Under the pieces are notes generated by a model, which saw only the letters and a list, made by a program, of their open reading frames with translations, was not told where the DNA came from and did no database searches. Below are positions 38,201-51,100 of a DNA stretch of 64,000 bases, one piece after another. Positions within the stretch are counted from its first letter, which is position 1. Every line of letters begins with the position of its first letter. The stretch covers positions 6,056,628-6,120,627 of the forward strand of contig CM055739.1 of NCBI GenBank assembly GCA_029465975.1, written 5' to 3'. A program made the position numbers and the translations under genes. Origin of the DNA: Dallia pectoralis (Eukaryota > Chordata > Actinopteri > Esociformes > Umbridae).

Positions 38201-41200
38201 TAAGAACAACCATTTCTGCAAAGTGAATATAACCCATTGCTGTTATTAATATTATTTGATTATTATAAATAAAAAACTTGATGTTTACGTTTAGATTTTC
38301 ACATCTGGGTAGGAGTTGAAGTTTACATGCCTGTCATTGACTGAAAATGTCACGTTGTCGAACAAAGAGTTGAGAAGCCAGGTGCAGGATCAAATCCCTT
38401 CTATTCAGACGACAGCCTTATCGTCTTTCTCAGTAATAACTGGTGGAGACAAAACCTATGTCTCAACTTAACTCAGGCAATCTAAAATAGTTGCACAACA
38501 AAAAAAATACTCGCTACACACAGCGGTCTCTAACTATACAGCCAACACGTAACACAGAACACATAACACAGAACACGTAACAAGGACAATAACGCACAAA
38601 GACACAGGGAAATCAGAGGATTTATTTAGACAGTCATGATGATGGGATGAGAACCAGTTGTGTACGTTAACAAGACAGGACGAGACAAAACATGAATGTG
38701 GACTGATGGGATGGCTAGGCGGCCGGTGACGAGGACCGCCAAGGTTGGCCTGAATATACGGCAGCATCGCAGGGAGTTGTGAGAGAAATAGTCGGTCATA
38801 ATCCGCATGAAGCATATCTCTGCATTATTACACCATTCTTAATCTCCCATAAGGGATTTTTTCATCCTTTAAAAATAAGGTCAGTGTTTCGTGTTGGTTT
38901 AGACCGCCTCATAGACCAAACATTTGACATTGTTTACCTGTTTTAACTTTGTTGTGTCTTTAGAGTGTGTAAAGCTAACTTCCTGTGTAATTATGTATTA
39001 CTTTACTAGTAGTCAGACATACGGTGTAACAGCGTGGTCTCATAATAAATGGCCGGTATGTTATTGTAAGGATATTTTTGTATCAGTACAAAAATATCCT
39101 AAATGATTTCCCAGTCTTCCCTGGCACACTGGATCGAGTATTTCCTGTGTTATAAAGCGCAGTCCGTCTCTGTTTTTCTTTCTTCTTTCTTTCTGTCTTC
39201 CTGTCTCTCGATGCTTGTGGATATATATGTGACTGTCTGTGTCTGTATGTGATTATCAGCTTGTTGTGTGATCTTTGCCGTGTCGGAGAGGTGCTGGTGC
39301 CTGCCTTTCATCTAACCAGTCAGCTTGTTGCATTATCACCCCCGCCCAAGACATGAAAGCAGTTGAGTGACTGTAAACGGGGGGGAACCGAGAACAGGCC
39401 TGACATGGCGGTGCTTAACCAGTGGCTCTTATTTACTTTTCCATGTCAATGGGTTGATGTAAAGAGGTACTGGATTATGTGAGTGCCAGACAGAAAGACA
39501 GAATGTGGAAGATGATGCGTGAACTGATGGATGGAAGGTTGGGGGGCAGAGATGGAGGAGGAGATGGAGGAAGAGAAGGTGAAAGAGATGGAGAAAGAGA
39601 TGGAGAAAGAGATGGAGGAAGAGAAGGTGAAAGAGATGGAGAGAAAGAGATGGTGGAAGAGATGGAGGAAGAGATGTAGAAATTGGATAGAGGAGCTGTC
39701 TAAGCCCACGATGGTTTTGAATAAGGTAAAACTAGTAGCAGGGTGTTGGCCATTTCCCTGATCTGCCTTCGCTACCACAACGGTCCTTTTGATATCAGCC
39801 TATCAGACACCAACAACTTCTCTGTGTAGCAGAGTCACATGGACCTCCCCTGCCCTGGTCTATCCGGGTGTCGGGGCGTCAGGCCCGTCTCTCTAGTGTA
39901 TGGACACGGCGTCTTGATGTCTCAGCCCAATCTGCGCGGGCGAGGCTGATAGCTTCAGAAACGATGGAGGCGTTGCAGAGGCGTCTAGCCCTCTACTGGA
40001 GGCCAGCTCTGAGCTGAGCTCATTGAGATTCTACGCCCGTATATCTCAAACCAACTGGGAGCACGCATACACACACACACACACACAGCTCCCTCGGTTG
40101 TGCAGCCAGGGACCGAGTATGCCACAGCCTCTGCATTGGTAATGAGACCGACCGGTGCTGACCTGTGGATGCATACGCTATCTTCTCCTTCATCGACACG
40201 CTATACATTATCCTCTGTGCATCTGACGCAGCCGGGTTGGCAGAGGAGAGGCAGAACAGTGCTGGACCGAGTGAAACTGGGCCAGCCTACAGAACTGTGT
40301 GTGTATGTGTGCGTGTGTGTCTGGTGTGGTCGTGCTGCTTGCAGCGATTCACTCGGTCGTCTGCCATCTCCCTCCGTCTGTCCTCCAGAGCTACACTCGG
40401 AGCTCCAGCCCAGCTCCTCCTCTTTCTCAACCCAGGAACTGATGACCAGGTTGGGCTTCCTACTAGGAGAAGGGACCCCCGCCTTGCCTAGTGCCCCGAT
40501 GGAGGACCGGAAGGAGAAGAAGGTATGTCAGTATTCCTCTCACTCGCCACTGTCTGGGGGCAGATTAACGATACGGTGAGGACGGACAGGAGGAGGCAAT
40601 GAGTGTGTGACTGGGAAGGTGATATTTCAGAGATATTGAAGAGATGCTCATGTGTGGCAAAGGGAAAGTGGAAATATTAGGACGTTTCTTTTAGTTTTTT
40701 TGTTCTAGATCTTGACACTGTCACTGTCCTACATCATTCTACTGTACGTAGACACTGTCCTACATCATTCTACTGTACGTAGACACTGTCCTACATCATT
40801 CTACTGTACGTAGACACTGTCCTACATCATTCTACTGTACGTAGACACTGTCCTACATCATTCTACTGTACGTAGACACTGTCCTACATCATTCTACTGT
40901 ACGTAGACACTGTCCTACATCATTTTACTGTATGTAGTGACTGTCCTACATCATTCTACTGTATGTAGACACTGTCCTACATCACTCCACAGTTTGAGCA
41001 TTGCTCCACTTCCTCACCCTCATTCATCGACCTGATCTCCAGGAGCTCCAGATTGAGCCAGTTTTAGGGAGACGATGTGCCGGCCGTAAGCAGTGAGCTG
41101 TGTCTTCCTGATTAAGATGAATGAAGAGTTGGGGAGGTGGGAATACTACTGGGTTGATTCCTCCTGTCTGATGGAAGGTTCGATGCTGCATAAATGCTCT

Positions 41201-44200
41201 GCTGGGGGACTAGAGACACGATGTGGGAAATACAGGGTCAGGGCACAGTAGGAGACCTGTGAAGGAGGATGCCGATATGTGGGAGGGGGACATTAAATCA
41301 TGCTTAATTGTAAACATACCTTCCTATTGACACACAAACACACACACTTCTCCTGACCTATATACATTTATATGGGGAGGTCTGTCAGGGAGGCAGCGGG
41401 ATGTGGTCCATTGGTGGTGATGCATGTTAATAGATGGACGTCTAAACGAAACAGCGTGCTCTCTTTATTCTCTCTACATCCTTTGTTTTTACCGTAAACT
41501 CTTCTCATCTTTTCCATAATCCTCCTTTCATCTCTCCTTACTCACCTGCATGTGGCCTCTCTCCACCTCTTTAAACTATCTCCTCAATCTCCCCTACCTC
41601 TCTCCATCTTCTCTGTAGTGTAATGTCTATGGCCAGGGGGCCAGCCCCTGCTCTACACTGACCTGCAGCACCTCGTCCCCCTGCTCAGACAGCCCCAGCT
41701 CGACCCTGGGCGGTAGCAGTTCAGGGGGGCCTCCGGGTTTCCCCAGCCCCAGGCACCCTGGTTCCAGCCCAGGAGGGACCCTACTGAGTCCCAGCTTCTG
41801 CCGCAGCCCCAGCTCCACACTCGAGAGCCAGGATAGCGGAATCATAGGTGGGTGCTTCCTCCTAAGTCTTCCTCGTCACCATGGTTGGTTTCATTTCCAT
41901 GCATGCGCACCTTATTTTTTTCTTTATTGGATTCTCCTCACACACACAGAAATATGGAAATATGTGCACATGACCGTAAGATCTCTGAGAAAACCCCCAC
42001 CACAATATATCATGAATGTATGTCTTACTGCTCGCATGGTCAATAAACCTGATGCGAAAGCGCCAAGGGCCTCCGTGCTGATTGGACGATTAGAGACAGA
42101 TGCTGATTGTTTCATATCACACTCTTAGTCAAGCCTTCATCTAGCAGTCCAACTCTTTGTCTTGTTTTCCCTGTTCTACTTTAGGCTTCACTTCATTCCT
42201 ATCAAATCTAGGACATTGCTGTCTTTGTTGCCGCTGGTCTTCCTAAAATAGGACACCGTTATCCCTAAATAGAGCTGGTATTTATAGGTAAATACAGAAG
42301 GGCGAAGGGTGTAGGCCTACGGTACAGTTGTTAGGTTCTTACTGAAGTGGGTCTACAATTGATCAGATTGGTGTGCTCTCTGCTCTGTACAGCCCTGTTC
42401 CTCTTCTGATTTCCTCCTTAGTTGCTACCGTTCTTTTTTTCTCTCACTGTGCTTGAACTTTATTGCTTACTCTTTGATGTATTAGCCTGGGGATTCTCAT
42501 AAGCATTTTGAAAACTGCTGATCCACAAATTACTTCATGAAATACATTTGATTGATTTTAGTCATCACACTGTTTCAATCAATAACTTACCAGACTGGAG
42601 AACTTAAGTGAACTGAAGCACAGCTCTTTTTGTAAATGTAAAATACTACTACACAACCGATTATGCCACGAAGGGGCTCAGGAGTGAGCTGTAGTTTTTG
42701 TGTGTAGCGTATGATCAGCTGACATCTGTCTTCTTTCTCTGTACCTCAGCCACCATCACCAGCTCCTCTGAGAATGAGGAGCGTGGCGGCTCCACTCTGG
42801 ACCTGTGCAAAGATGGCAGGAGGAGGTCCGGCGGGCATGGAGATGACCCATGCCCCTCTATCGCCAAGGACGACCTGCTGGTGCCCAGTGAAGGCCCTCC
42901 CAGGTCTGACATCACTGTTCTAGGGGAGTCGAGAACTCCGCCCCCGGCCAAGAGGCCCCTCCCACAACGTCATACCCATAGCACTTCGTCTCTGGTGATG
43001 CCGCGCCCTAACTCTGTGGCTGGTGAGGGTCCACATTGTTTCTCACTATTGGTGTCTGAGTAGTCTGAGCTGGTCTACTGTATGTGCCTGCTTGGACATT
43101 ACAGACCTGGCATTGCAAAAAAAGGAGATCAGGAGATCAGGTCAGGTCCTTGAAACTAATTTACTCTAACCAAGAGCACACCGGTTTGTCACAACCTACC
43201 GGTAGCTTGTAGCCCATTTACAAATGTCTTGCAAGGTACCTGCTGTTTCTCGTGCTCCACCCCAACTGTCATCGACAAATCTGACAATTATTAGAGGTAG
43301 CACGCGAGCATGTGCACTCTAATTAACGCTACATTGACGAACCCCCCCCCCTCGCATATTCAGCCGTCACTGCTTGAAAGCCATATCTAACACTTTATAG
43401 AGCGATTCATTTCAGATCTGTTTTTCCTGTCGGTCGATGTGGTGCCAGCGTTTGATCATTCCATAGCTCGTTGCTATTGATTAGCGGATGTTCCACTGTT
43501 TTGTGGATAGTTATGCAATAAAACTTTGATGTAGGTGATGTGTTAGATGTATATCATCATAACAAGTGCATAATTTGGATTTATTAATTGCTCTATGTAT
43601 GAAATGGCAGCAACGGATTCATTCAACATGTAAATTCCTCTCAAATTCGGAAACGTTTAAATGTAGAAAACATATTTTTGTTTGAACATTCTTAACCCAA
43701 AGGCCCCTTTTAGAGGGGTTTATTGTAGTAAAGGTGAAGATTGTGCCTGTTTAAAAGCTACAACAAGTAGATTGACACATTTTCTTAAACGAGCTCTAAT
43801 GGATTTACATGTTATTTTTGTCTTGAAAGTATTGGAGACTCCTGGCCTAGACGCTTTTATTGTTCTTTTTATTGTTGTAGCCTTCTGACTGCCATTGTTT
43901 TGATTGTGTAGCTAAAATGGCTGTGGCTGTATATTTTCTGGCTATGCTGTATCAGATATGTGAGGACCATTAGACAGAGCTGTCTGGTTTCTATCATTAA
44001 ATGAGGAAGAATACAGCAATATTTCTCTCTCGGGGACAGAGACAGTAAAAGCTACTAGTTACAGTATTCCATGGGGTTTAAGTTGTCATTGTACAACTGT
44101 TTTTCACTTCTGTTTGAGAGAGTAAAAAACAACTTCTCTTTTGTTAGACGTCCCTCCATTCTGAAAGCACTGCAACCGTCTCTCATCGGATCATTCCCAC

Positions 44201-47200
44201 TGAATTGCCCGACAGCCGACATCTGCTATTGTTGTGGATCCTTGGGTTTTAATGAAGGCTCGAGAGTTTCTTAAATAATGATTGTGGAAATGTGTTAATT
44301 GGTTTGCAAGGACTTAACTTGGTGATTGTTGTTCATCCTGTTGAAAGAGTCCATCGCCGTCAGGGAATACCATTGCCATGAGATGGTGTAGCTAGTCTGC
44401 AACGTTGTTAGGATGGTGGCATGTGTCACATTGACGTCTATGGAGTTACATTTGTCTCAAAAAGAACAAACAAAATTATTACAATTGCAACCAGAAAATA
44501 TGTATTGCAAACAAACAAAAATATTGAATGCAAAACATCCACGAAAAGGTATCGAGATCCGCAAGAAATCAAAACGTTTTAAATGCAAAGACAAATGTAT
44601 TGCCGTTTTTTTTCTATCTCTGCTTACGTTGCCATGGTTTTTGCTCTCAGTCTTTTTTTGTAGTTGCGAGTTCAGGTTTTTGCTCTCGGTTTCTTTTTTT
44701 GCAGTTGCGGATTTTTTTGACACAATTGTAACGTGTGGGCGGGGTTTAGACGACTTCCAAGAAGACGGGTCTCCATTGGTCAGCCGGATTTCGAGCCTTT
44801 TCAGAGGATGTTTTGCATTCAAAAATTATTTTTTTGTTTGCATACATATTTTTTGGTTGCAATAGTAATAATTTTGTTTGTTCTTTTTGAGACAAATGTA
44901 ACTCCATAGAACCCAGGGTTTCCCAGCAGAACATTTCCCAGAGCATAACATCCCCTCCAACTGCGTGTCCTTGTTCTAGTGCATCCTGGTGCCGTCACTT
45001 CCGTCACTTCCTCTGGAAAATCGCAGACTTTTCCGACTTGACTTAGTTTACTTACTTATTTTTTTTTACATGTTATTGTTATTTTCTTTGAAACCTTTTT
45101 ACACTGGGTCTCTATTTGGACATTTCATAATCAGCTCCTCGCCCCTAAACACCGGAAGCTAAGCAGCATTATGCTGCAAATTGTGGTTGTTGAAATTTCA
45201 ACATGAAGAAGAACTAGCGGCTTCAGGAGAAAATTGCAAAGTTAGAGGCTTGGCTTCAGATGCAAGGTTTTTGTTAGAGTTGGAACTGAAAAAACAGCAT
45301 GTGCCACCATGAAGGGGTCAGTGTCGTCGAGGTAGCCGGCACTTTAAGGTTGCTGCTAACGAAGTCTTAAACTGGCAACGGTTGAGAGTATAGAGATATT
45401 GGTATTTACTTTGGCACCAACAACGTTGGGACGAAACAGCCAGAGGTCACAAAGCAGAACATATCGTCAGTGGGTAAATTAGCAAGAAAGATGTCGGAAT
45501 CCAGTAATTGTGTCTGGCCCCCTCTCAGCAAGCGATAGAGATTAGATCTACAGCAGAATCACACAGCTCCATTGCTGGCTGAATACGGAGTTCTGGCCAT
45601 TGCAGGAGGTAGAGTTTGTAGATAATTGGCTCTGCTTCTGGGACTCTCACAGAAATAGGACTTCCGGAGTGGTGTTCTTTTTTGTGTAGGAACATAAGAC
45701 AGAAGTGAAAATGTCTCGGGCCTACACAGTTCGACAATAATACCTTAGACGTAGTCCTGTCAAAAGGAATAGATGATGTGGATCTAATAATTTTTTCCTC
45801 ATGACCCTGGAACATTGGACCACTGTTTTATTATGTTTGTTGTTTAAACAGGTGGCTGCTTGCACCCCAGAAAGAGATGATTAAGAGCCGTGGTACAAAT
45901 TCTCCAACCACCAAAACATCTCGTAATGCTCTTTCAGTCTCGCAGCGACCTGCTCAGCGATAATGGAGGGAATACATTAGTAAACAATCTAATCAGGGAT
46001 CTAAACTTAACATAGTGTAAGACATTAGATAAGGTAGCACCGCTAAAGACAAAATAAATACGCAACAAAAAGCTTGCACTCTAGGTATATAGACCTTGTA
46101 GGGGACGTGCCAAGTTGTTTCCCGGAAGGCGAGGAGAAGTGTACCACCACACGGGTCTTTTCCTGTCCACTACCTCGTCACCGTGGTAACCGTGTGTGTG
46201 ACAGGGCCAAATCATGTGACATCCCTCCTCTGATTCTGCTCAGAGGTGATTAAGGCTCTCTTGTAATGGCCGATTATATTGTTTTACGGGGGTCTAGGCT
46301 GTGTATTATTAGGCTACACTGGATGCATACGCCGTATGATGGGAATTGTTCAGTATGAAATGAATTAAGGGCCACTGGGGATCCTGTCAATGGTTTATTT
46401 CCCGGTAAAGTAATGCCTCGTAAATGAAATTCATAGCAGTGGAAATGCTGAAGGAGATAGACGGTGTGTTTGTCTTTACATCGTGGGATATGTTTGTGTC
46501 TGCAAAATGCATTGTGTGTGGAATACCATCATAAACTATTGGGTAGAAGGACAGAGAGAGAGTGGCCTCCTTAATCATTGAATGGCTTCACCAGTACATA
46601 GGAATTGTTTTTTTAGCTACTATTGTCCTGCATATTCACAAAACAATCTCTCTCACACACACACACAATGTAACTTGGCCATCTAAATTGATCAAATCTA
46701 GGCATATTTCTACTAAAATCTAACCCTAACTTCAACCTAACAATAACCCCAAAAACCTAACCCCAATTTACCCCATTAACCCTAAACCTACCCCTAACTC
46801 TTCTAAACCTAATCCAACCTCCTAACCCTAGACCTACCTCCTAAACCTAACTTAACCCTTACCCTACCCCGTAACCCTAGACCTACCTCCTAATCTCCTA
46901 ACCCTAATAATATCTCCTGGGGACAGGAAAAATTGGATTCTTTTGGATTTAATCACAACATAGAGACGTGTTTGTCCCCATGTATAAAGAAAAACATATA
47001 CACTTACAGAATATATCTATCCACCACCTCCATGCCCAGATATATACATATATCATCAACCAAAGCCCAAGCAGATTGGTCCCCAAAGGAAATTACTGTA
47101 ATGTAGTTAACTGCTTGCTTGCCATAATTGAATTCTTAAAACCCTTTTATTGGATTTCTACTAACTCACTGAAAGCCGAGCAGATACAGACCTAATGCTG

Positions 47201-48104
47201 TTCAGCAGAGAGAGACCTAATGCTGTTCAGCAGAGAGAGACCTGGTGTAGCTGAGCAGAGAGAGAGACCTGGTGTAGCTGAGCAGAGAGAGACCTGGTGT
47301 AGCTGAGCAGAGAGAGAGAGAGACCTGGCGTAGCTGAGTAGAGAGAGAGAGACTTGATGGAGTTCAGCAGAGAGAGACTGACCTGGTGTAGCTGAGCAAA
47401 GAGAGACCCGGTGTAGCTGAGCAGAGAGAGAGAGAGACACCTGATGGAGTTCAGCAGAGAGAGACCTGGTGTAGCTGAGCAGAGAGAGACCTGGTGTAGC
47501 TGAGCAGAGAGAGAAAGAGAGACCTGGTGTAGCTGAGCAGAGAGAGAGACTTGTTGGAGTTCAGCAGAGAGAGACAGACCTGGTGTAGCTGAGCAAAGAA
47601 AGAGAGACCTGGTGTAGCTGAGCAGAGAGAGAGACCTGGTGTAGCGGAGCAGAGAGAGAGAGACCTGGCGTAGCTGAGTAGAGAGAGAGAGACTTGATGG
47701 AGTTCAGCAGAGAGAGACTGACCTGGTGTAGCTGAGCAAAGAGAGACCCGGTGTAGCTGAGCAGAGAGAGAGAGAGACACCTGATGGAGTTCAGCAGAGA
47801 GAGACCTGGTGTAGCTGAGCAGAGAGAGACCTGGTGTAGCTGAGCAGAGAGAGAGAGAGAGACCTGGTGTAGCTGAGCAGAGAGAGAGACTTGTTGGAGT
47901 TCAGCAGAGAGAGACAGACCTGGTGTAGCTGAGCAAAGAAAGAGAGACCTGGTGTAGCTGAGCAGAGAGAGAGACCTGGTGTAGCTGAGGAGAGAGAGAG
48001 AGAGACCTGGCGTAGCTGAGTAGAGAGAGAGAGACTTGATGGAGTTCAGCAGAGAGAGACAGACCTGGTATAGCTGAGCAAAGAGAGACCTGGTGTAGCT
48101 GAGC

Positions 48105-48138
<34 letters not shown>

Positions 48139-51100
48139 TAGCTGAGCATAGAGACCCAGTTCAAAAGCTGGTTCAGACTGTACATAAACAAGTGTTCATG
48201 CCTCATTGGTTTACATGTCAAAACGGGCTGGTCTCTGTGCTCATGTGCTGAACAGGACGCAGATTCCCTTAGATCCTCCAACAGGGACTATTCTACTGGT
48301 AAACACACATTCTACAAAGTTGTTGACAAGATTAACCGAGACGGGGAGAGAGATTATGTGAAAAAGAATGGGGGGTGAAGGAGGTAAAGTTAAATTGACA
48401 GGTAGGGAAGGGAAGATTGTCTTTAAGTGTGTGTGTGCCTGTGTGTGAGCGTGTGTGCGTTTAAGAGAAGGGAGAGAGCAATATCTATATTGTTGTACCT
48501 CTCTAATGTCAGCATTGGCCATGTCTGATGTGAGTTGCGTGGGCATTCAACTCTCTCGTCTTCCATTCTTCCCCTCCTCCATCTTCTCGTTATCTTTCCC
48601 TCCTCCATCTTCTCTCTATCTTCCCCTCCTCCATCTTCTCTCTATCTTCCCCTCCTCCATCTTCTCTCTATCTTCCCCTCCTCCATCTTCTCTCTATCTT
48701 CCCCTCTTCCATCTTCTCTCTATCTTCCCCTCCTCCATCTTCTCACTATCTTCCCCTCCTCCATCTTCTCTCTATCTTCCCCTCTTCCATCTTCTCTCTA
48801 TCTTCCCCTCCTTCATCTTCTCTCATCCTTCCCCTCCTTCATCTTCTCTCTATCTTCTCCTCCACCATCTTGACTCATCCTTCCTCTCCTTCATCTTCTC
48901 TCCATCTCCCCCTCCTCCATCTTCTCTCATCCTTCCTCTCCTTCATCTTCTCTCCATCTCCCCCTCCTCCATCTTCTCTCATCCTTCCTCTCCTTCATCT
49001 TCTCTCCATCTCCCCCTCCTCCATCTTCTCTCATCCTTCCTCTCCTTCATCTTCTCTCCATCTCCCCCTCCTCCATCTTCTCTCATTTTTCCCCTCCTCC
49101 ACCTGCAACATAAGGTGAGTCTTTCTTTGTTTGCCATTCAGTTTCGTTTTGTATTCATCTGTTGGGTTTTGTCTGGAGGTTAGTTAAGAAACATGATTTC
49201 TTTACTGATCCAGGTTGTTGATACACAACGAGCAGTTTGTTGGCATTTTTGAAGATGCTCCAGTTTTGTGCCTATACGCTTGTCTATGGGTGCATGTGTA
49301 TGTTTGCTTTTTGTGTATATTTGTTTAGTATTTGGTTGTGTTAGCTGTAGTCAGCGTGCCACAAAACACACACCTCATAAGTGGAAGAACCATTATATTC
49401 AAAGACATCTCTTGAATCTTAGCTGCAGTAAGTTTCGCCTTGTAGCAAAAAAAATCTAACTTGAAGGGAAAAATTAAATGAACAATTCTGTATCAAAGCT
49501 CTGTTTTACATTCCCGCTTTTCTAATACTTCATCCTGTGTCTCCTGTCCCCTCCATCCTGTGTCTCCTTCATCCTGTGTCTCCTGTCTCCTTATACAGCC
49601 ACTAGCTCCACTAAGCTGGAGGAACTGAGCTACCTGGACGGCCAATGCACCGCTCATCAGCGAGGCTCTGTCAAACAACCCTGGAGCAACACAGGGGGAA
49701 AGGATGCTAAAGGTATGGGCGTGTGTGTGTGTGTGTGTGTGTATGGCTTCCTCCATTAAATGATTATCGATTCGTCAGTGATTTAAAGCCCAATACTCTT
49801 TCAATTGAGCTGCTAGTCACGTTAGTAACCGCCGTCTGTTCTACTTTCTCCCCTTCTCCAGCGCGCTTCGCTCCCTTCAAATCAGGCGACATCATGCTGA
49901 AGCCGCTGCTGTTTGAGGTTCCCTCCGTCGGCCCAGATGCGCCCTTCCTGGGCCGCGATTGGTTGTTTCAGCGCCTGGAGGAGGTGCTGAGGCCGAGTGA
50001 CTCTTGCGAGGGCCGCGGGGCTGTGTTGGTGGGCGACGTGGGTTTTGGCAAGACGGCCATTGCCTCGCGGCTGGTGTCACTTAGTTGTCACGGCAGCCGC
50101 ATGCTACAGGTCCCCATACAGAGTCCCGGCACCTCTCCCAAACGTACGAGACACAACCATCTGTGTTGTTTTGTCAGAATATATTAAGGCCTGTGTCCAT
50201 AGCACCTGCGCTCTACACATTGCATTTAACCTTGACATCAACTGCTCTCCAAATGGCAGTTTGTTTTAGCGGCACTGTAGACCTCTGAAGACCACTGTAG
50301 ACCACTCTCGTCCTCTGCAGACCTCTGTAGACCTCTGAAGACCACTGTAGACCTCTGTAGACCTCTTAAGACCACAGTAGACATCCAAAGACCACTATAG
50401 ACCACTGCAGACCCTTGCAGACCACTGTAGACCACTGTAGACGACTGCAGACAAGTGGTTCTTAAACTGGTGTCCTTCAAATAATTCAGTTGATTCATTA
50501 ACATATTAATTCAGCCACGAGTTAAATGCAATAAAAATCAGTATTATTCATCTTGGGGTCATGGACCTGGAAGGCATACTGAGTTTTTTTTTTATTATTA
50601 ATTTTTTGCTTACACTAACGGACCAAGTCGACAAAATTACAGCATTCGTATTTGTTGTCATTTGTTTAGGTAATGCTTTTTCACCCTCTGAGAAATGTAC
50701 AGCGTACAGCCGAGAGGAAATGCACGCACGGAAATTCCATAGGCTACAGTCTGGCATCATTTAGGTTGAGGATTAATCTATTAGAAAGGTCAAACCTGCA
50801 AAACGAAGGGTTTTGTAAATACCTTGACTGGCAACAAGAAATTAATTTGACACGAAAATACAAACATGCTAGTGGAACTGGTACAACAATTTACCAGTTC
50901 TTAAAAGTATGCTGTGTATTTGGTTGTAAAAGCCTTTAATTAGTTTAACATCTGCAGCGTAGCAAAAATGCTGGAATAATATTATTATATTAATTTCTTC
51001 TATTTTATTTCAAAACCGATGTGTAATTTTGTTCACATTTTTGGTCCCTGCTTTCAGGCGATTTCAAAGACAGTTAGTTGTAATGTAAAAAAAACCTGGA

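Larger units (their letters stand above)
35611..40388 (+). other. tanc1: tanc1 intron of 4.8 kb
   Basis: The flanking exons join in phase, so no skipped coding exon is required. The intron holds a 15-base minisatellite (36899-37110), a purine-rich repeat (39530-39680), and TG/AC runs near 35840-35856 and 40070-40088. AT-rich sequence between them shows nothing recognisable. Confidence 0.6.
43023..49598 (+). other. tanc1: Largest tanc1 intron in the window (6.6 kb), repeat-rich
   Basis: The exons on both sides join in phase (…SVA then ATSSTKLEELSYLDG), so no coding exon need lie here. It contains a foldback element (44437-44910), a CCCTAA-like tract (46720-46909) and two large minisatellites (47196-48150 and 48555-49095). 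The remaining sequence shows nothing I can name. Confidence 0.65.

Noticed and set aside
40722..40990. Regular repeat array that might be taken for CRISPR
   Set aside because: Units are directly adjacent with no unique spacers, and the array sits in an intron of a vertebrate gene.
44413..44865. 150-codon forward frame and matching minus-strand frames
   Set aside because: They are explained by the inverted arms of the foldback element, which give similar peptides from both strands. There is no known domain.
47192..48281. Three minus-strand frames with SLCSATPG- and QLHQVSL-type repeats
   Set aside because: By-products of the GA-rich minisatellite. There is no start context, promoter or homology.
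48455..49183. 242-codon forward frame with SLYLPLLHLL-type repeats
   Set aside because: It is a translation of the 26-base pyrimidine minisatellite in a tanc1 intron. Several frames are open at once, and the unit is nearly pure C/T.
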